This document shows positions 11,264-22,406 of a stretch of DNA of 64,000 nucleotides, piece by piece. Position 1 is the first letter of the stretch; every line of letters starts with the position of its first letter. The DNA lies in assembly GCA_012976225.1 (NCBI GenBank), contig JAAVVG010000008.1, forward strand, positions 806,001-870,000, written 5' to 3'. This stretch comes from Golubevia sp. BC0850 (lineage: Eukaryota > Basidiomycota > Exobasidiomycetes > Golubeviales > Golubeviaceae). The notes under the pieces are model-generated. The model worked only from the letters and a program-made list of their open reading frames with translations. It ran no database searches and was not told the DNA's origin. Position numbers and translations under genes: made by a program.

Positions 11264-12032
11264 CTACTGAGCCAGCTCAGAAAGTCCCATAAATAGAGGA
11301 AGAATCTCTCTTTGCCTTGACAAGCCTTGAGCAGTAGAACTAGGCAGGAGATCAGAACGCAGGGTTGAAAGACCTTCGAAGGCTTCACTTCCTTCTTGGA
11401 CTTCGAAAGGAAAGAGAACTGATATTTGATCAGCAATTTGAAGCTATGAAACAGATACGAGAGTACAAACAGAACAGAAAAGACAGCTTAAAGAAGAGAT
11501 GAGGATGCGTTAAGGAGAAATGTTGACTACCACTTTGAGCTTCCACCCTTCCACCTTGGAGGTCTTGAAATGGCGGGTCGAGAGTTCCAATTCGAAGGTT
11601 TCGAAGGTCGAGACAACATATGTTGAAGGAGTAGATTGGCCGCTGAGCTGCGAGTTCGGAGAGAACCAAGACAGCTGCAGTGAAGTGAGGATGAGCAAAG
11701 ATACGAAGAAGTTTCCTTAGTTTAAATAGTCCAACGAAAAACCAGAAATCTTGACTGAAATCACCGGCTCACCTCAGAGATCTGAGGCGTCTTGGACCTG
11801 CGGCATTTGATGTTACTATGTGACTGATGAGCGCGATGAGCGAGGGAAATCGAGTGTTCAGTTTGATGCTTGGAATGAGATCAAACCTCCCGAAGTTGGT
11901 TTCAGAGGTAGATGTCAAGACCCAGATTACTGAATTAAGGAAGGAGATCGCTTGACCATTGTTTTCGTCGGAGATAAGGCTCAGTACGTATTGTACTTCT
12001 ACAGATAGATTGGAAATGTATTGAGCATCCAA
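11264..12032 (-). CDS. Unresolved minus-strand gene or relic, several coding-looking blocks
   Basis: Three stretches look protein-coding on the minus strand. One is about 12032..11776 (SNLSVEVQYVLSLISDENN, ending before a GTGAG donor). The second is about 11675..11560 after a CTGCAG acceptor (VLVLSELAAQRPIYSF). The last is about 11408..11264 (FEVQEGSEAFEGLSTLRSD), ending with TAG at 11264-11266. The blocks have balanced composition and plausible splice borders, but I could not make the phases agree across the first junction, and no start codon is clear. It may be a gene with an unusual exon or a decaying copy. No domain is recognised. Confidence 0.35.
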
Positions 12033-12104
12033 CTCCCAAGAGCCGAGCTCTCTCCTCTCTTCTCTCTTCTCTTGCCCTCACCCTACTCCAATTACAACTG
12101 TCAG

Positions 12105-12470
12105 GGACAGCGGAAGTCTGGGCTTTGATAAAGTCGTTCGTGATTCGTTAGAATCAGTTTCCAAAGGAGCTAGCTTTCGAAAAGTCAAAGAAAGTGATGT
12201 CTAGAACAAGGGTTGGTCTCTGGTCATCAACGAAGAGAAGAACCAGAATCTCATCACTCAATGTCGATTTGGAGCGGGTGGAGACTGGTCGAACGAGTTT
12301 CCTCAAGTCGAGGCTCCGCTTGAACAAGCTTTACTTGGTGCAATTTCAATGACAACTCAAATCGCCTGGCAAACTGGACCACCAGGAGATATTTGTGACC
12401 CGAAAGGATTAAGGAAATCTCAAACTCCTCCATCTTCGATTTCTCAATCTTCAAAAAAATGTCTCTCAAT
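12105..12470 (+). pseudogene. Orphan coding-like exon with an in-frame stop
   Basis: After a good acceptor (a CT-rich run, then TGTCAG at 12101-12104) a plus-strand frame encodes GFDKVVRDSLESVSKGASF, then TAG at 12202-12204. The same frame continues as NKGWSLVINEEKNQNLITQ and on to GDWSNEFPQVEAPLEQALLG and TTQIAWQTGPPGD. The amino-acid pattern on both sides of the stop is typical of a folded protein. There is no start codon and no recognisable family. I read it as a fragment of a decayed gene. The alternative is an exon of a gene whose other exons I cannot find. Confidence 0.35.
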
Positions 12471-13268
12471 TCAATCTCAAGTTTCCAATGTCTTGTCTAT
12501 TCGTATCTCTCATTCTCTGTTCCTACGCACCGCTTCTTGGGCCTTGTACTCTCTCTACGCTCTCCTTCGAGAAATTCCGTCGCTCACATTCTTTAATCTC
12601 TTTTGTCACATTTCCATCTCCATCCCACCCCAATGCTGTCCTTTGAGTTTCGTACTTTGCTGGAATGCAACTTCCTCCACCCTCCCCAAGTCTTGTCAAC
12701 CCCCCCCCCCCCCCCCAACTTTATCTTGCAGAATAATCTCCAGTGCCTGAGAAACTTATTTCTGTAGGTCTCTCGGTATCTCCTTGTTCTACTTAGAGTC
12801 TATTTGTTTTGAACTCAATGGACAATCCTTCTCGGATCTTCGCCACCCATCGTCATAGAGTCAGTCATAGACCGAGAGTAGTTCGTAGACCAGCTGTCGA
12901 GACTATCACCTCTGGCCAACTCAGCTGAGTGAAGATGAACAACAGAACGTCGGAAGTAAGAACGGATCTTGGTGAGGTACTGAGCTGGTCAGCCATCTTT
13001 TGAGTGACAAAGGAGAAGGGGGAAAGGTTCAAGAAGACAGTCAGTAGAGTCAGCCAGAGATTGGTTCTATTATTCCTGTGTCCGAAAGGGTAAAGAAAAC
13101 TTTTCCAAAGCAAGAAAAGCTGACTGTATGCGTGGAAGAAGTGGAATCAGAACGCTTGGGAGTGGTGGGAAGAAGGAGAAGATGAAGCAGAGATGAGAAT
13201 GTTTCTTAATACTTTCTTGACTGCAAACCACCTCCTCCCGGTCATCCTGAATGTGGAATTCAGCTTAA
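12471..13268. other. Intergenic, low-complexity, with a possible F-box scrap
   Basis: The left part is pyrimidine-rich and includes the poly-C run. On the minus strand at about 13000-12905 a short frame reads VLTSDVLLFIFTQLSWPEV, which resembles the first half of an F-box, but nothing recognisable follows. The right end is the promoter region of the BRAP2 homologue. Confidence 0.4.
12700..12716. repeat. Poly-C tract, 17 C
   Basis: An uninterrupted run of 17 cytosines on the plus strand, in a pyrimidine-rich intergenic region. Such runs are prone to length error in sequencing, so the exact count is uncertain. Confidence 0.85.
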
Positions 13269-15924
13269 ATGATATCCAATTCAAGTGGATTGCAAGCATC
13301 AATCACAAATCAGAAGCGAGGTCTCATCAAATCGAAGTATCGAATTCATCTCTCACTCTATCAATCCAAAGATAAGCAACAATCATTTACATTTCCTTCT
13401 GGAGACATCTTTGGTTCTTTACCTTCACATCGAGACTCACTGGATTCTGAGGGAATTGAGAAGCTCAGAAAGGCTACTTTAGCTAGGAAAAAGAAAGCAA
13501 TTGTAAAGGAGGAACATCTCAATCGAAAGAGAGGTAAAAGTGTTGGTTCAAGAGAAGCAGCTCAAGATCCTCCTCCTTTAGATCCTAGATTTGGACCAAT
13601 TCAGATAGATTGGGCAGACAGAGTGTTTGATCAAAGTTCAAGTTCAAATCAAGAGGGAGAGGAGATGATAGACAACTCTTCTGCTGCTTCCAATCCTCCA
13701 GCTACTCCTTCTTCTCATCATCCTCAACTTTCAGCTCCAGTGGCCAAGTTTCTGAAGAAATCATCGTTCTCAATTCCAGAGAGGCCGGATCCGAGAGATT
13801 CATTCAAGACTGGTGGAACTGAGGTTTCATTCGGTATAGTTCATCTATTCAAGGATTTGGATGAGGTTAGAAGGAATGAGGACATTCAGAAGGATGGGAG
13901 CAGAGACGAAGATGGGAGCTCGAGATTGGATCAGGAGGAGTTCCCACCTTTAGGAAGAGAGAGAAGCAAGAGTGGTAGTGGCGGTGGGAATCAACCTGCA
14001 ACTTCAGGTTCAACTTCCAGATCAGATGAAGCTTCAACCTCCGCAGATCCCATTCCGCCTCAAGAAGCTCAGGAGGAAGAATCAATCATCCTAGAATCTG
14101 ATGACTCGGGATCTATCCTGGCAGTGCTAGCAGTTCCAGCTCTGATGAGTGCAAGTGACTTCTTAGCTTTCGTGGAACCTGCTCTCGATGCTATCTCTCA
14201 TGTGAGAATGTTGAGGTGAGTTGCTGCCTTCTCTTTGAGTTTTTGAAACCTGAATCTTTCTCTTTATCCCTTCATCTTTAATCGAGAAGCTGATTTTCAT
14301 TGATTCTCCAATTCACTCAATCATAGAGAACCTCAACCCAACCGATGCTTAATTCTAATCAAATTCCGAGATTCAAGAGATGCAGAAGAATTTCACAAAC
14401 TTTACGATGGGGAACTATTCAACGCTATGAATCCAGATGAAGTCTGTCAAGTGGTCTACGTCACTGAAGTCACAGTCAGTAGGAATGCCAAATTACCTTT
14501 TTCATTCTCTGCTGGAGGTGGAGAGATAGGTTGGCCTGTATTTCCATCTTTGAACTTCGTAGAGAGTGGAAGGCCAAATGGAAACCGAAATCAAGAGACT
14601 GAATCTTCAAAAGCGGAAATGATCTTGAAAGAGAAATTGATTCAAGAATTACCAACTTGTGCAGTTTGTTTAGAAAGGATGGATGAAGCTATCACTGGAC
14701 TCATGACTGTCACTTGTCAACATACTTTTCATTGTAGCTGTCTTAGTAAATGGAGTGATGGGAGGTGAGTTTCTCTCAGTCTCGATAGGTTCCTCGACTT
14801 TCGACCTTCGGCTCCTGACTTTCTTCTATTGTCTCTCCCTTCAACTCTGATTTTCAAATTCTGCAGATGTCCAGTTTGCCGATACTCTCAATCTCGACAA
14901 ATCTCGAATTCCAGGCTGCTTCAAGGTCAAGGTGGACCTTCAACTTCGAATCCAAATGATGAGGAAGGAGTGGCAACCTGTTGTACTGTCTGCAAGACGG
15001 AATCAGATCTTTGGGTTTGTTTGATCTGTGCTACTGTAGGGTGTGGAAGGTATAAGGAAGGTCATGCTAAACAGCATTATAAGGAGACCAGACATCTTTA
15101 CAGTCTTGAGGTGAGTACATATTCTTCGATGAGGTTGAATAACGACAGCATTTTCATCTGACCTTTGGTCCTTTATATTCTCTCTCATCTCTAATGTTTT
15201 TAAGCTCGAAACCCAAAGAGTCTGGGACTATGCAGGCGACGGCTACGTTCATCGACTGATTCAAAACAAAGCCGATGGGAAACTGGTCGAATTACCTTCT
15301 TCTTCATCTTTAGGAGCTCTGGCCCCAAATGCCTCGACTAGTAATGGTGGAGATGGAAACGGAGTTTCGAATACCTTTCATTCAGAGAAGATCGAAGCCA
15401 TAGGCTTGGAGTTTTCTTATCTCTTGACTTCTCAACTGGAATCTCAAAGAAGTTTCTATGAAGACAAAGTCAAAGCTTTACAACATGAACTCGCATCTTT
15501 TTCAACTCAGTCGTCATCTTCGAGGACCACTTTTGAAGCTTTGGAAAAAGCGAATTCTGACCTTTTGAAAGAAATCGGAACTTTGAAAGAAGCTAGAGAA
15601 GAAGATGGTAGAATCAAGATTCGAAATGAAAAGAAATTGGCCACTAGTTTGGATCTCATAAGAAATCTTCAGAAGGATTTGGGGAATGAAAGAAGCGTCA
15701 CCAAGGGTTTGATGGGGAATTTGGAGAGATTAAAAGAGAATGAAAGGGAAATGCAGGGGAGTGTTAAAGCATTGAAAGGAGAGATTGAAGAATTAAGGGA
15801 TCAAGTGAAAGATTTGATGTTGTTTGTTAGTGCTAGAGATCAAATCGGGGATGGTGAAGGAGCGGGAGGTGATGTTGAGATTGGATTGAGTAAAGGAGGG
15901 AAGAAGAAAGGGAAGAAGAAGTAG
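13269..15924 (+). CDS. ETP1: BRAP2/ETP1-type RING and UBP zinc-finger protein, 782 aa
   Basis: Exons are 13269..14215, 14327..14764, 14867..15110 and 15205..15924, totalling 783 codons. The order of domains matches BRCA1-associated protein 2 (yeast Etp1). A disordered Ser-rich N-terminus comes first, then a BRAP2-type RNA-recognition-like fold (RCLILIKFRDSRDAEEF, DGELFNAMNP). A RING-H2 finger starts near residue 426 (CAVCLERMDEA, CQHTFHCSCLSKW, then CPVCR across intron 2). A UBP zinc finger follows (CCTVCKTESDLWVCLICATV, CGRYKEGHAKQHY, H-rich end), then a long coiled coil (about residues 590-740) and a lysine tail (KGGKKKGKKK). In the family the RING gives E3 ligase activity and the UBP finger binds ubiquitin. 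Yeast Etp1 affects ethanol response, and human BRAP regulates Ras/MAPK signalling and nuclear import. All zinc ligands I can check are present. ATG 13269 is the first in frame. Confidence 0.93.
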
Positions 15925-17601
15925 AGCGCTTCGTTTATAGGTCGCCATGTTGTAGTTCATTCTGTATCAGTATCTCCAATTCAATTCTTGTTGACATAAC
16001 CCTTGTGAAAATCTGCTTTGAAGCAGATGACATTCCTAGTCTTGGAGAGGTCATGGGAGAACTAGTTGATGTCGATGACTATCGAGAAGAATTCGAGTTG
16101 GAGTTTTAAAGGTTGTAAGTAGCTTGTAATCTCCTCCCCTTCACACTAACTACTGATCATCTCTCTGTCCCTCTCTCTTCGATTTCAGGACTTCCTTCAT
16201 GACTTCGTTCGTCATATCATTTAATCTCTCTGAGTTAGTCCTCATTACATCTCTACTTCAAGCTCAAGTCCTCAAGTCTAATTCATTTCTTCGGCTTCAG
16301 ATTGACCTGGTTACACCTTTTAATTGTCGTCTAAAGTTTTCAATCTCTCGCCTGATTTATAGCCATCAACTTACCATCCTAGACTACATGCTGTGGTTTC
16401 AATAACTTGTCATTTCCCAGATCCCTCAGAAGCAGATTCGAAGGTGGCGATCAAGATCGATGTCACTCTTTCCTTCCTCTCTACCTCTATCACTAATCGG
16501 ATTTTGTAGTAGTGATATTGATTCAACAAGAAGAGAGAGCTAATGTTACATTGATACTGCAGGGAGTCTAGATGGGAACTTGAAAGAGGATGAGATGTTT
16601 CGATCCTTTCTGTTTCTATTTTCACTTTGATCCTTTCTTTTCTTGAAAGAGAACGTGTTTTCGAACTGATTTGAAGTTTTCAAGAGGTTGAGGTTCAAGA
16701 GGAAAGAGGGGACAGAAGGTTGGAGATTGAGAGAATGGAGGAAGGAAAGGTGAGGGATCGGCGAAGGGTGAGAGAAAGATCAGTTTACTGAGAGACAGCA
16801 CTGAAGCTAGTTTGGAAAGCAATCGATTCAAAGTTCTTTCTTGGGAAATTCTCCACAGAGAGAGAGAGAGGGGTAACTTTAGCTCAAAAGCTCAAAGGAG
16901 GTAGAGACCAGCTTCTCCTAGGTCATCGTACGTCCAGCCTCTCCCTCTCCCTGCTCACCTCTGCTGTCCACATATTTGATTAAAAACCGTCCCGTATTGG
17001 AATTGAGACCATCCGAACTAAAGCAGAAAGTATCCAGGAGCGTCCCGACTCTTTGCTGCTTCTAGACTCTTTTTTTATCTTCCTTCAAAGCATCGCAATC
17101 TTCGAGAGCAAGTAAATAGACTGATTCCTCTCTTTCGAGTCTTGACCACTTCGTTGTAGGCTGCCCTGACGGCTCTATCGATCCTTCTCTTCTCATCATC
17201 TCATCTCAGTGTCACCTCTGGTCTCTCTCTTCACCTGGCCGATTCCGACTGTTTGAGACTGACCTTTTGGATCATATTTCATCATCTGCAATTTCTCAGC
17301 CACTCTTGGTCGTCGAGTGGTATAAACGTAACCTGTTCCAGCAGTTGAGAAGAGTCTAGCGATTACGATTCTGTGAGGTGAAAGTGAATCAGAAGGAAGA
17401 GGAAGAGTTCAGCCGCTGGACTGGAAAGCCTCCCCTCTGTGAGAAAGTAGTGATCTGTTGATCTCACCTTGCTTTTGCTTTGGCTGCCATGTTTGAATCG
17501 GAGGATTGAGAATTGGACTGTGATACACTAATGATGGTTCAAAGAGGAAGATGAGTCTTTTGCATCTCCCCTTGTTGCTCTCTCCCTCAACCTCTCAAAA
17601 C
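15925..17601. other. Intergenic with a short coding-like relic at 16002-16108
   Basis: The 3' region of the BRAP2 homologue is followed by an open stretch at about 15990-16108 reading VKICFEADDIPSLGEV and on to DVDDYREEFELEF, then TAA. It is compositionally like real protein but has no start or partner exon. The remainder is pyrimidine-rich on the plus strand, has a GA run at about 16858-16871, and probably contains the upstream region of the Ran-binding gene. No RNA gene is seen. An in-frame ATG at 17551 is discussed under the next gene. Confidence 0.4.
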
Positions 17602-20347
17602 ATGTCAGCTCAAGAAGACGTGAAAGTTTCATCATCTTCATCATCCATTCCAAATTCAATTTCAGAGTCAAGCGAGATCAAAGATTCAGAAATAGAAAGT
17701 GAGACAAAGAGGAGTTCATTGGATGGAAAGAGAATCACAGCTCAGAGGCACTTGAGAGATGCAAGTGAAGGTGAGTATTAGTTATTCGACTTAGAGACAG
17801 AGCGTACTACTCGTTAAAAGTAAGGTCTGAAGATAGATCGAGAGCTATTCAGAGCTTGACAAGGCAGATGAGCCGAGTGAGAGGCTGGGAAGAGGAGGTG
17901 AGGCGGTTAGAGAACAGATAGCTCTTGTCTTGAATGGAAGCTTCCTTCTTGATGATCATGATGCGGTAGTATTAGATCTACTTATCTTTGACCTAATTTC
18001 AGTGCTCTTGCATCTCTCAGGTCGTCTCAAGGGACGCCCGTGCTGATCTCCCTTCATGTCCCTCCCCTTCTACTGCTGCAGATGAACATTCTACTCGAAA
18101 GAGGGAACGAGAGGGAAGTCTAGAGCCAAGTGGCTCTCAGGGGGATGGCAATCAAGTGAGTTCTCATCTCACTCAATCCTATCGTGACCAATGGTAGCAG
18201 AGCTGGAGGAGAGGGCCAAGAGGTAGTTAGGTTCAAGTCAGCAAAACAGAGAGAGCTGCCTTCAAGTGGATCTGCTCTCGCTATGAGATTCAATGATCGA
18301 GTTGGATCTCTATATAGCTTCCGGAATGATGACGAGCTCTCCAGATCCCGCTGAGAGAAGTTTGATTTCTGACCCACCCTCTGTTGCTCTCTCTCTCTCA
18401 CTCTCCTCCGCCTCCAGGGTTCAGCGCCACCATCAACCGAAGGAGTCCCAACCAAGAAAAACCGTTTAGGAGATGATGGCGATGATAAAGAACCAATTCC
18501 AACTTCCAACACCAATGATTCACAAGCTGAAAGAGTGGGTCATATCAGACAAAGAGTTCAAGATCTAACTTGGCAAGAACAAAAGGAAAGAGAAAAAGAA
18601 TTGGAGAAGTCTCAAGGGAACGCAATTGTACCTGAAACTTTGACTACTTCAACTGAAGCAATTACATCTGCCGAGGAAGTTTCATCAAGTCCTCCAAAGA
18701 AACAACCGACTTTTGCTTCTTTCAGTTCTTCTTCTTCATCTCCTTTCGCTTCTGCAAAGCCTTCAAAATCTGATATCTTCTCTTCTTCAACTTCAAGCGC
18801 AAGAGTTTCATTTTCAGATTCGAAAATGGTTCAAGCAGCTCCTGCTTCTTCTGGAATTAGTAATGCTAGTATGGACGATGCAACTCCAATTCCACTTCCA
18901 GCTAAACTACCCTCAACTTCTTCAACCACTCAACCTACTTTCTCATCCTTTTCCTCTACTTCTTCACCTTTTAACTCTGCTTCTCCAGCTGCTGGACCCA
19001 GCTGGTTAGGTTCTAATAGCAACAATTCAAGTTCCAACTCTAAATCAGGAGGGTTTGGTGGAATCAAGCCTAGTTCCTTAGGAGCTTCAGTCTCTTCAAA
19101 AGCAGGGATTCAAGATCCATACAACCAATCTTATGCTTCTTCGACCAGCGATTCAACTTCTAAACCTAAACCTAAAACTACTACTCCCTCTTTAGGTTTC
19201 GGTGCTTTCGCAGGCTCAAGTCCTTTTGCTTCAAAGAACAGTACGAGTCAAAATAGTCGATCATCCTCTCCAGCTAATCAATCAGAATTAGATAATGGTG
19301 CAAAGAAATCGAAGAGTGTTGGAGAGGGCCGGGAAGGAGAGGAAGCTGAAACTGAAAATAAGGGTGAAAATAGTTTCTCTCATGTCCTCAGTCAAAAAGA
19401 GAAGTCTGAAGACGAAGATTCGAAAGAGAATTCTGGATCGAATGAAAATGGATTTGTTGGTTTGGGTGGAAATAAAGGAAAGGGAAAGGAAACTGCTGCT
19501 GCTGATCGTGAGTTTTCAAAAAAGAAACCATCTATGAATCCACTTACAGAGAAGTCAAGACCGCTTTGATGTCTCGTGCTGATTTCTATCTTTCTTTCTT
19601 CAACTGGAATTTCTCGATTTTGATACCCTTTCTTCTAGTCACAACGGGAGAAGAATCTGAAAGGACAGTTCATTCTGCAAGAGCTAAATTATACGTCATG
19701 TCTTCTGATGCTAGCAACACCTGGAAGGAGAGAGGTACTGGAACTATCAGATGTAACGTTCCAAAGAAGAGTATGCTGGATAGAGGATACAGAGATGACG
19801 ATAAGAAGGGAGCTAGACTTGGTGAGTAAAGCTCAGGGTCAATTCTACAATAAAGCTCGGAATGTTTGCGCTTGCTCTTTAGTAGCATGCTAACAGTTTG
19901 ATTATTTTTCTTCTTCGACTTTTGTCCTGCTTTCGTCTTCAATTTGCATCTTCAATCCAAAAAGTGATGCGAGCAGACGGAGTTCTAAGAGTCATCCTGA
20001 ACATCGCTTTGTTCTCTGGAATGAGTTTGGAATTGGCTCAAGATAGATTCGTTAGAGTTGTGGCTCTGGAAAATGGAGACTTGGTTCATTTTGCTATCAA
20101 GGTGAGTTCTGAACAAGAAAGTGAAAGCCGGGTCGAGTCGAAAAGCTTACTGTTTCCTTAGTCGCGTCCAAGGCTTCTCTTGAAAACTCAAGTCACTGAT
20201 TCTACTTCTTGACATCCCTTTTCTTCTGTGATTTCCCGAACTCCACAGCTCAGTAACGCAGCTGCAGCAAGTGCATTCTCTTCAGCTGTATCAGCTCATA
20301 TCCCAAAAGCAGACAAACCAGCCCCTGTTGGAGATGATGTCGCATAG
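17602..20347 (+). CDS. YRB2: Nuclear Ran-binding protein with C-terminal RanBP1 domain (YRB2/RanBP3/Hba1-like), 583 aa
   Basis: Exons are 17602..17770, 18082..18155, 18418..19507, 19639..19821, 19965..20101 and 20249..20347 (584 codons). The N-terminal two thirds is disordered, very rich in Ser, Thr and Lys/Glu, with basic clusters (TRKRERE, TKKNRL) and several phenylalanine-containing SSPF and FGxF motifs (SLGFGAFAG), as in nucleoporin-like carriers. The C-terminal domain reads [44 protein letters not shown], ending [14 protein letters not shown], a RanBP1 fold. In yeast Yrb2 and its S. pombe counterpart Hba1 this arrangement supports Crm1/exportin-1 nuclear export, and that role is inferred here. 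The acceptor of exon 5 is the unusual AAAAAG. An in-frame ATG at 17551 would add 17 hydrophobic residues; I prefer 17602 (MSAQEDVKV) for a nuclear protein. Confidence 0.85.
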
Positions 20348-20700
20348 GAAACCTTTTTTGAAATAGAAGCAAGGAATAAGAGCAGGAGTCTTTGGAAATC
20401 GGGAATCAAGAAAGAGAAAGAAAGAAAGGGAAGGAGAGCGGTCTTCTCAGAGATTTTTGAACGAGCTGCAGGCAAACATGACTTTTGAATCAAGCAAGAA
20501 ATGTGGTCTATTCTCTCTGATTTGTAGCAAAAGTTAATATTAACGACACCGTTGAATTTATTACCTATGTCCTTGAGAATTCTCGACTTGAGTTGTGTGT
20601 AGAGGATCGATTCTTCTCCGAATTCCAGATCAAAGTTTCAAACGGATTGGAGATATACATGAGTGTGATACATATGTTTAAAGGATAACGAGAAAAAATA
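20348..20700. other. Convergent 3' ends
   Basis: About 350 bp between the stop codons of the Ran-binding gene (plus) and the alpha/beta hydrolase (minus). AT-rich, with likely 3' UTRs of both. No gene is seen. Confidence 0.6.
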
Positions 20701-21988
20701 TCACGAGTTGAGATGAGCGATGAGCAATTCAGCTACTCTGTCCGAATGACTCGAGACGATCATATGTCCTCCTCCTGGGATGACGTGGATCTTCATGTCT
20801 CCAGCAAAATCTGTAAATTCACGAATCGAATCAGTCAGGATCGGAGGCGAGATCACGGACTTTCTTGCTTCGGTGGCAAAACCTCTTGCCTATTTCTTAT
20901 ACTCACATTCCTTCGTCTCCATCTCAACAGCATCATCTTCATCTCCCCAAACACATTCAATTCTACCACCAAACTCTTTACAAACTTTGTTCATAGTATC
21001 AGCTTGATCGAAAATGGCACCATACTTGACTGAAGATAAGAAAGAGTGATAGAAACCTGGATGGTTTTTAGCTTGCCAGTAAACTATGGATTTCACGTCT
21101 TTTGAAACTTGAACTGGCGAGAGAAAGATGAAAGGTTTGAGAAGACTTGAAGGTAAAGATCGAAATAGTCTAGTCTTGAAGTCAGCTTTGTTAGCTGGAG
21201 TACCTCCAACTGGACAAATCAAGAAAATCTTTTCGATCCTTTCTGGGAAGTAATGGGCGAAAGTGGCGACTAGATAGGTGAAGAAATGATTTTAGTATAG
21301 ATTTGAGATGGAATCATTTAGAGGACCACTGGACCAACTACGAAGAGAGAAACCGAACTCACCAATAGGCCCGCCAAAGCTCATGCCTGCCACACTGAAT
21401 TTAGTCCAATCAGGTTTGGCAGCCAACACGAAAGCCAATTGGGCGATAAACAAAGGAACGTCATGAGGCATTTGAACCGAATCAGATCTGCCTCTGCCAT
21501 ACAGGTCATATAGCATGACCCGAAAACCAGCTTGAACGAGTTTCTCGACGACCTCTTTGAAAACTGGAGTTGGAGTCGTAATCCCATGAACTAATATAAC
21601 TTTCATTCCATTAGTAGGTCCAGTTTCATAAACTTTAACTTGCCCGTATGGCGTATCGACGTAGCTGAAAACGTTTTTGAAGAAGTCAGAAGATAAGCCT
21701 TTCAAAAAAGCAAAGATTCATGAATCTTTCTACTCACTGAGCTCCATCAAAGAAATCTTCATGATAAAGGTCATCTTCTTTGGAACCTCTTGGAGCTCTT
21801 TTGATGAGAGGATAAGAGGTAGTCTCTTTGGAACGTGGGAAGTTGGAGGGTAAAAGATAAGAGAATGCTAGCATTGAGAGAGCAGCGGCTGTGAAGATTG
21901 GAAAGGCATGACGATGAACTGGAATATCCAAAATTGAATGAGCGGTTGATGATAGAGTTGAAAGAGCTTTGTCGAAAGGAGACGACAT
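20701..21988 (-). CDS. Membrane-anchored alpha/beta-fold hydrolase, 341 aa
   Basis: Minus-strand exons are 21988..21738, 21664..21363, 21269..20907 and 20810..20701 (342 codons). One hydrophobic helix near residues 30-47 (FTAAALSMLAFSYLLP) predicts an N-terminal anchor with the catalytic domain behind it. The alpha/beta hydrolase signature is complete. The oxyanion segment is VILVHGITTPT. The nucleophile elbow is AGMSFGGPIG, with Ser at about 179. The acid is in VWGDEDDAV, and the final histidine is in PGGGHMIVSS in the last short exon. The enzyme class is a serine hydrolase of the esterase/lipase/monoacylglycerol-lipase type; the substrate is unknown. The 3' acceptor TTTACAG puts the catalytic His on a 110-nt exon, so an unspliced reading would lose the active site. 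Confidence 0.85.
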
Positions 21989-22406
21989 GGTGGATGAGGA
22001 ATAGAACGAATTTATTTCAACGAAGAACGAAGGCTGAAAGGACGAAGAAAGAGGCTGCGTGGCAACCTATAAGTACTTCGTTCCCTCAACATGATTCAGA
22101 ATCCAGGCTGTGCAGAACAATTCAAATGAATCAACTTGAGTGGGACACAGCCGAACCAAAGTTAGCAAAGAAGGAATTACCATGCATCTTCGGCAGGAGG
22201 TCCGACGACTAAACGTAAATCCAACCCTAGAAATGTCGAATCGAATCATTCCTTGAGAGCTTTACGACATTTCAAGACCTTATCAAATTGCGATACCTTT
22301 TGAAGTAGACAAAATCGTAAACAAAGCCTGGTGGTCCATCTCTCTTTACCCTTTCTTTTCTTTAATACTCTCTTAAAATTCTTTGCCATCTCCAACATTG
22401 ACTGAA
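21989..22406. other. Intergenic between hydrolase and GMF
   Basis: About 420 bp holding the hydrolase promoter and the GMF 3' region. No supported gene or site. Confidence 0.5.

Noticed and set aside
18713-19009. Leucine-rich alternative frame over the Ran-binding gene
   Set aside because: It is the shifted reading of Ser/Pro codons (TCT, CCT read as CTT, CTC) and has no independent support.
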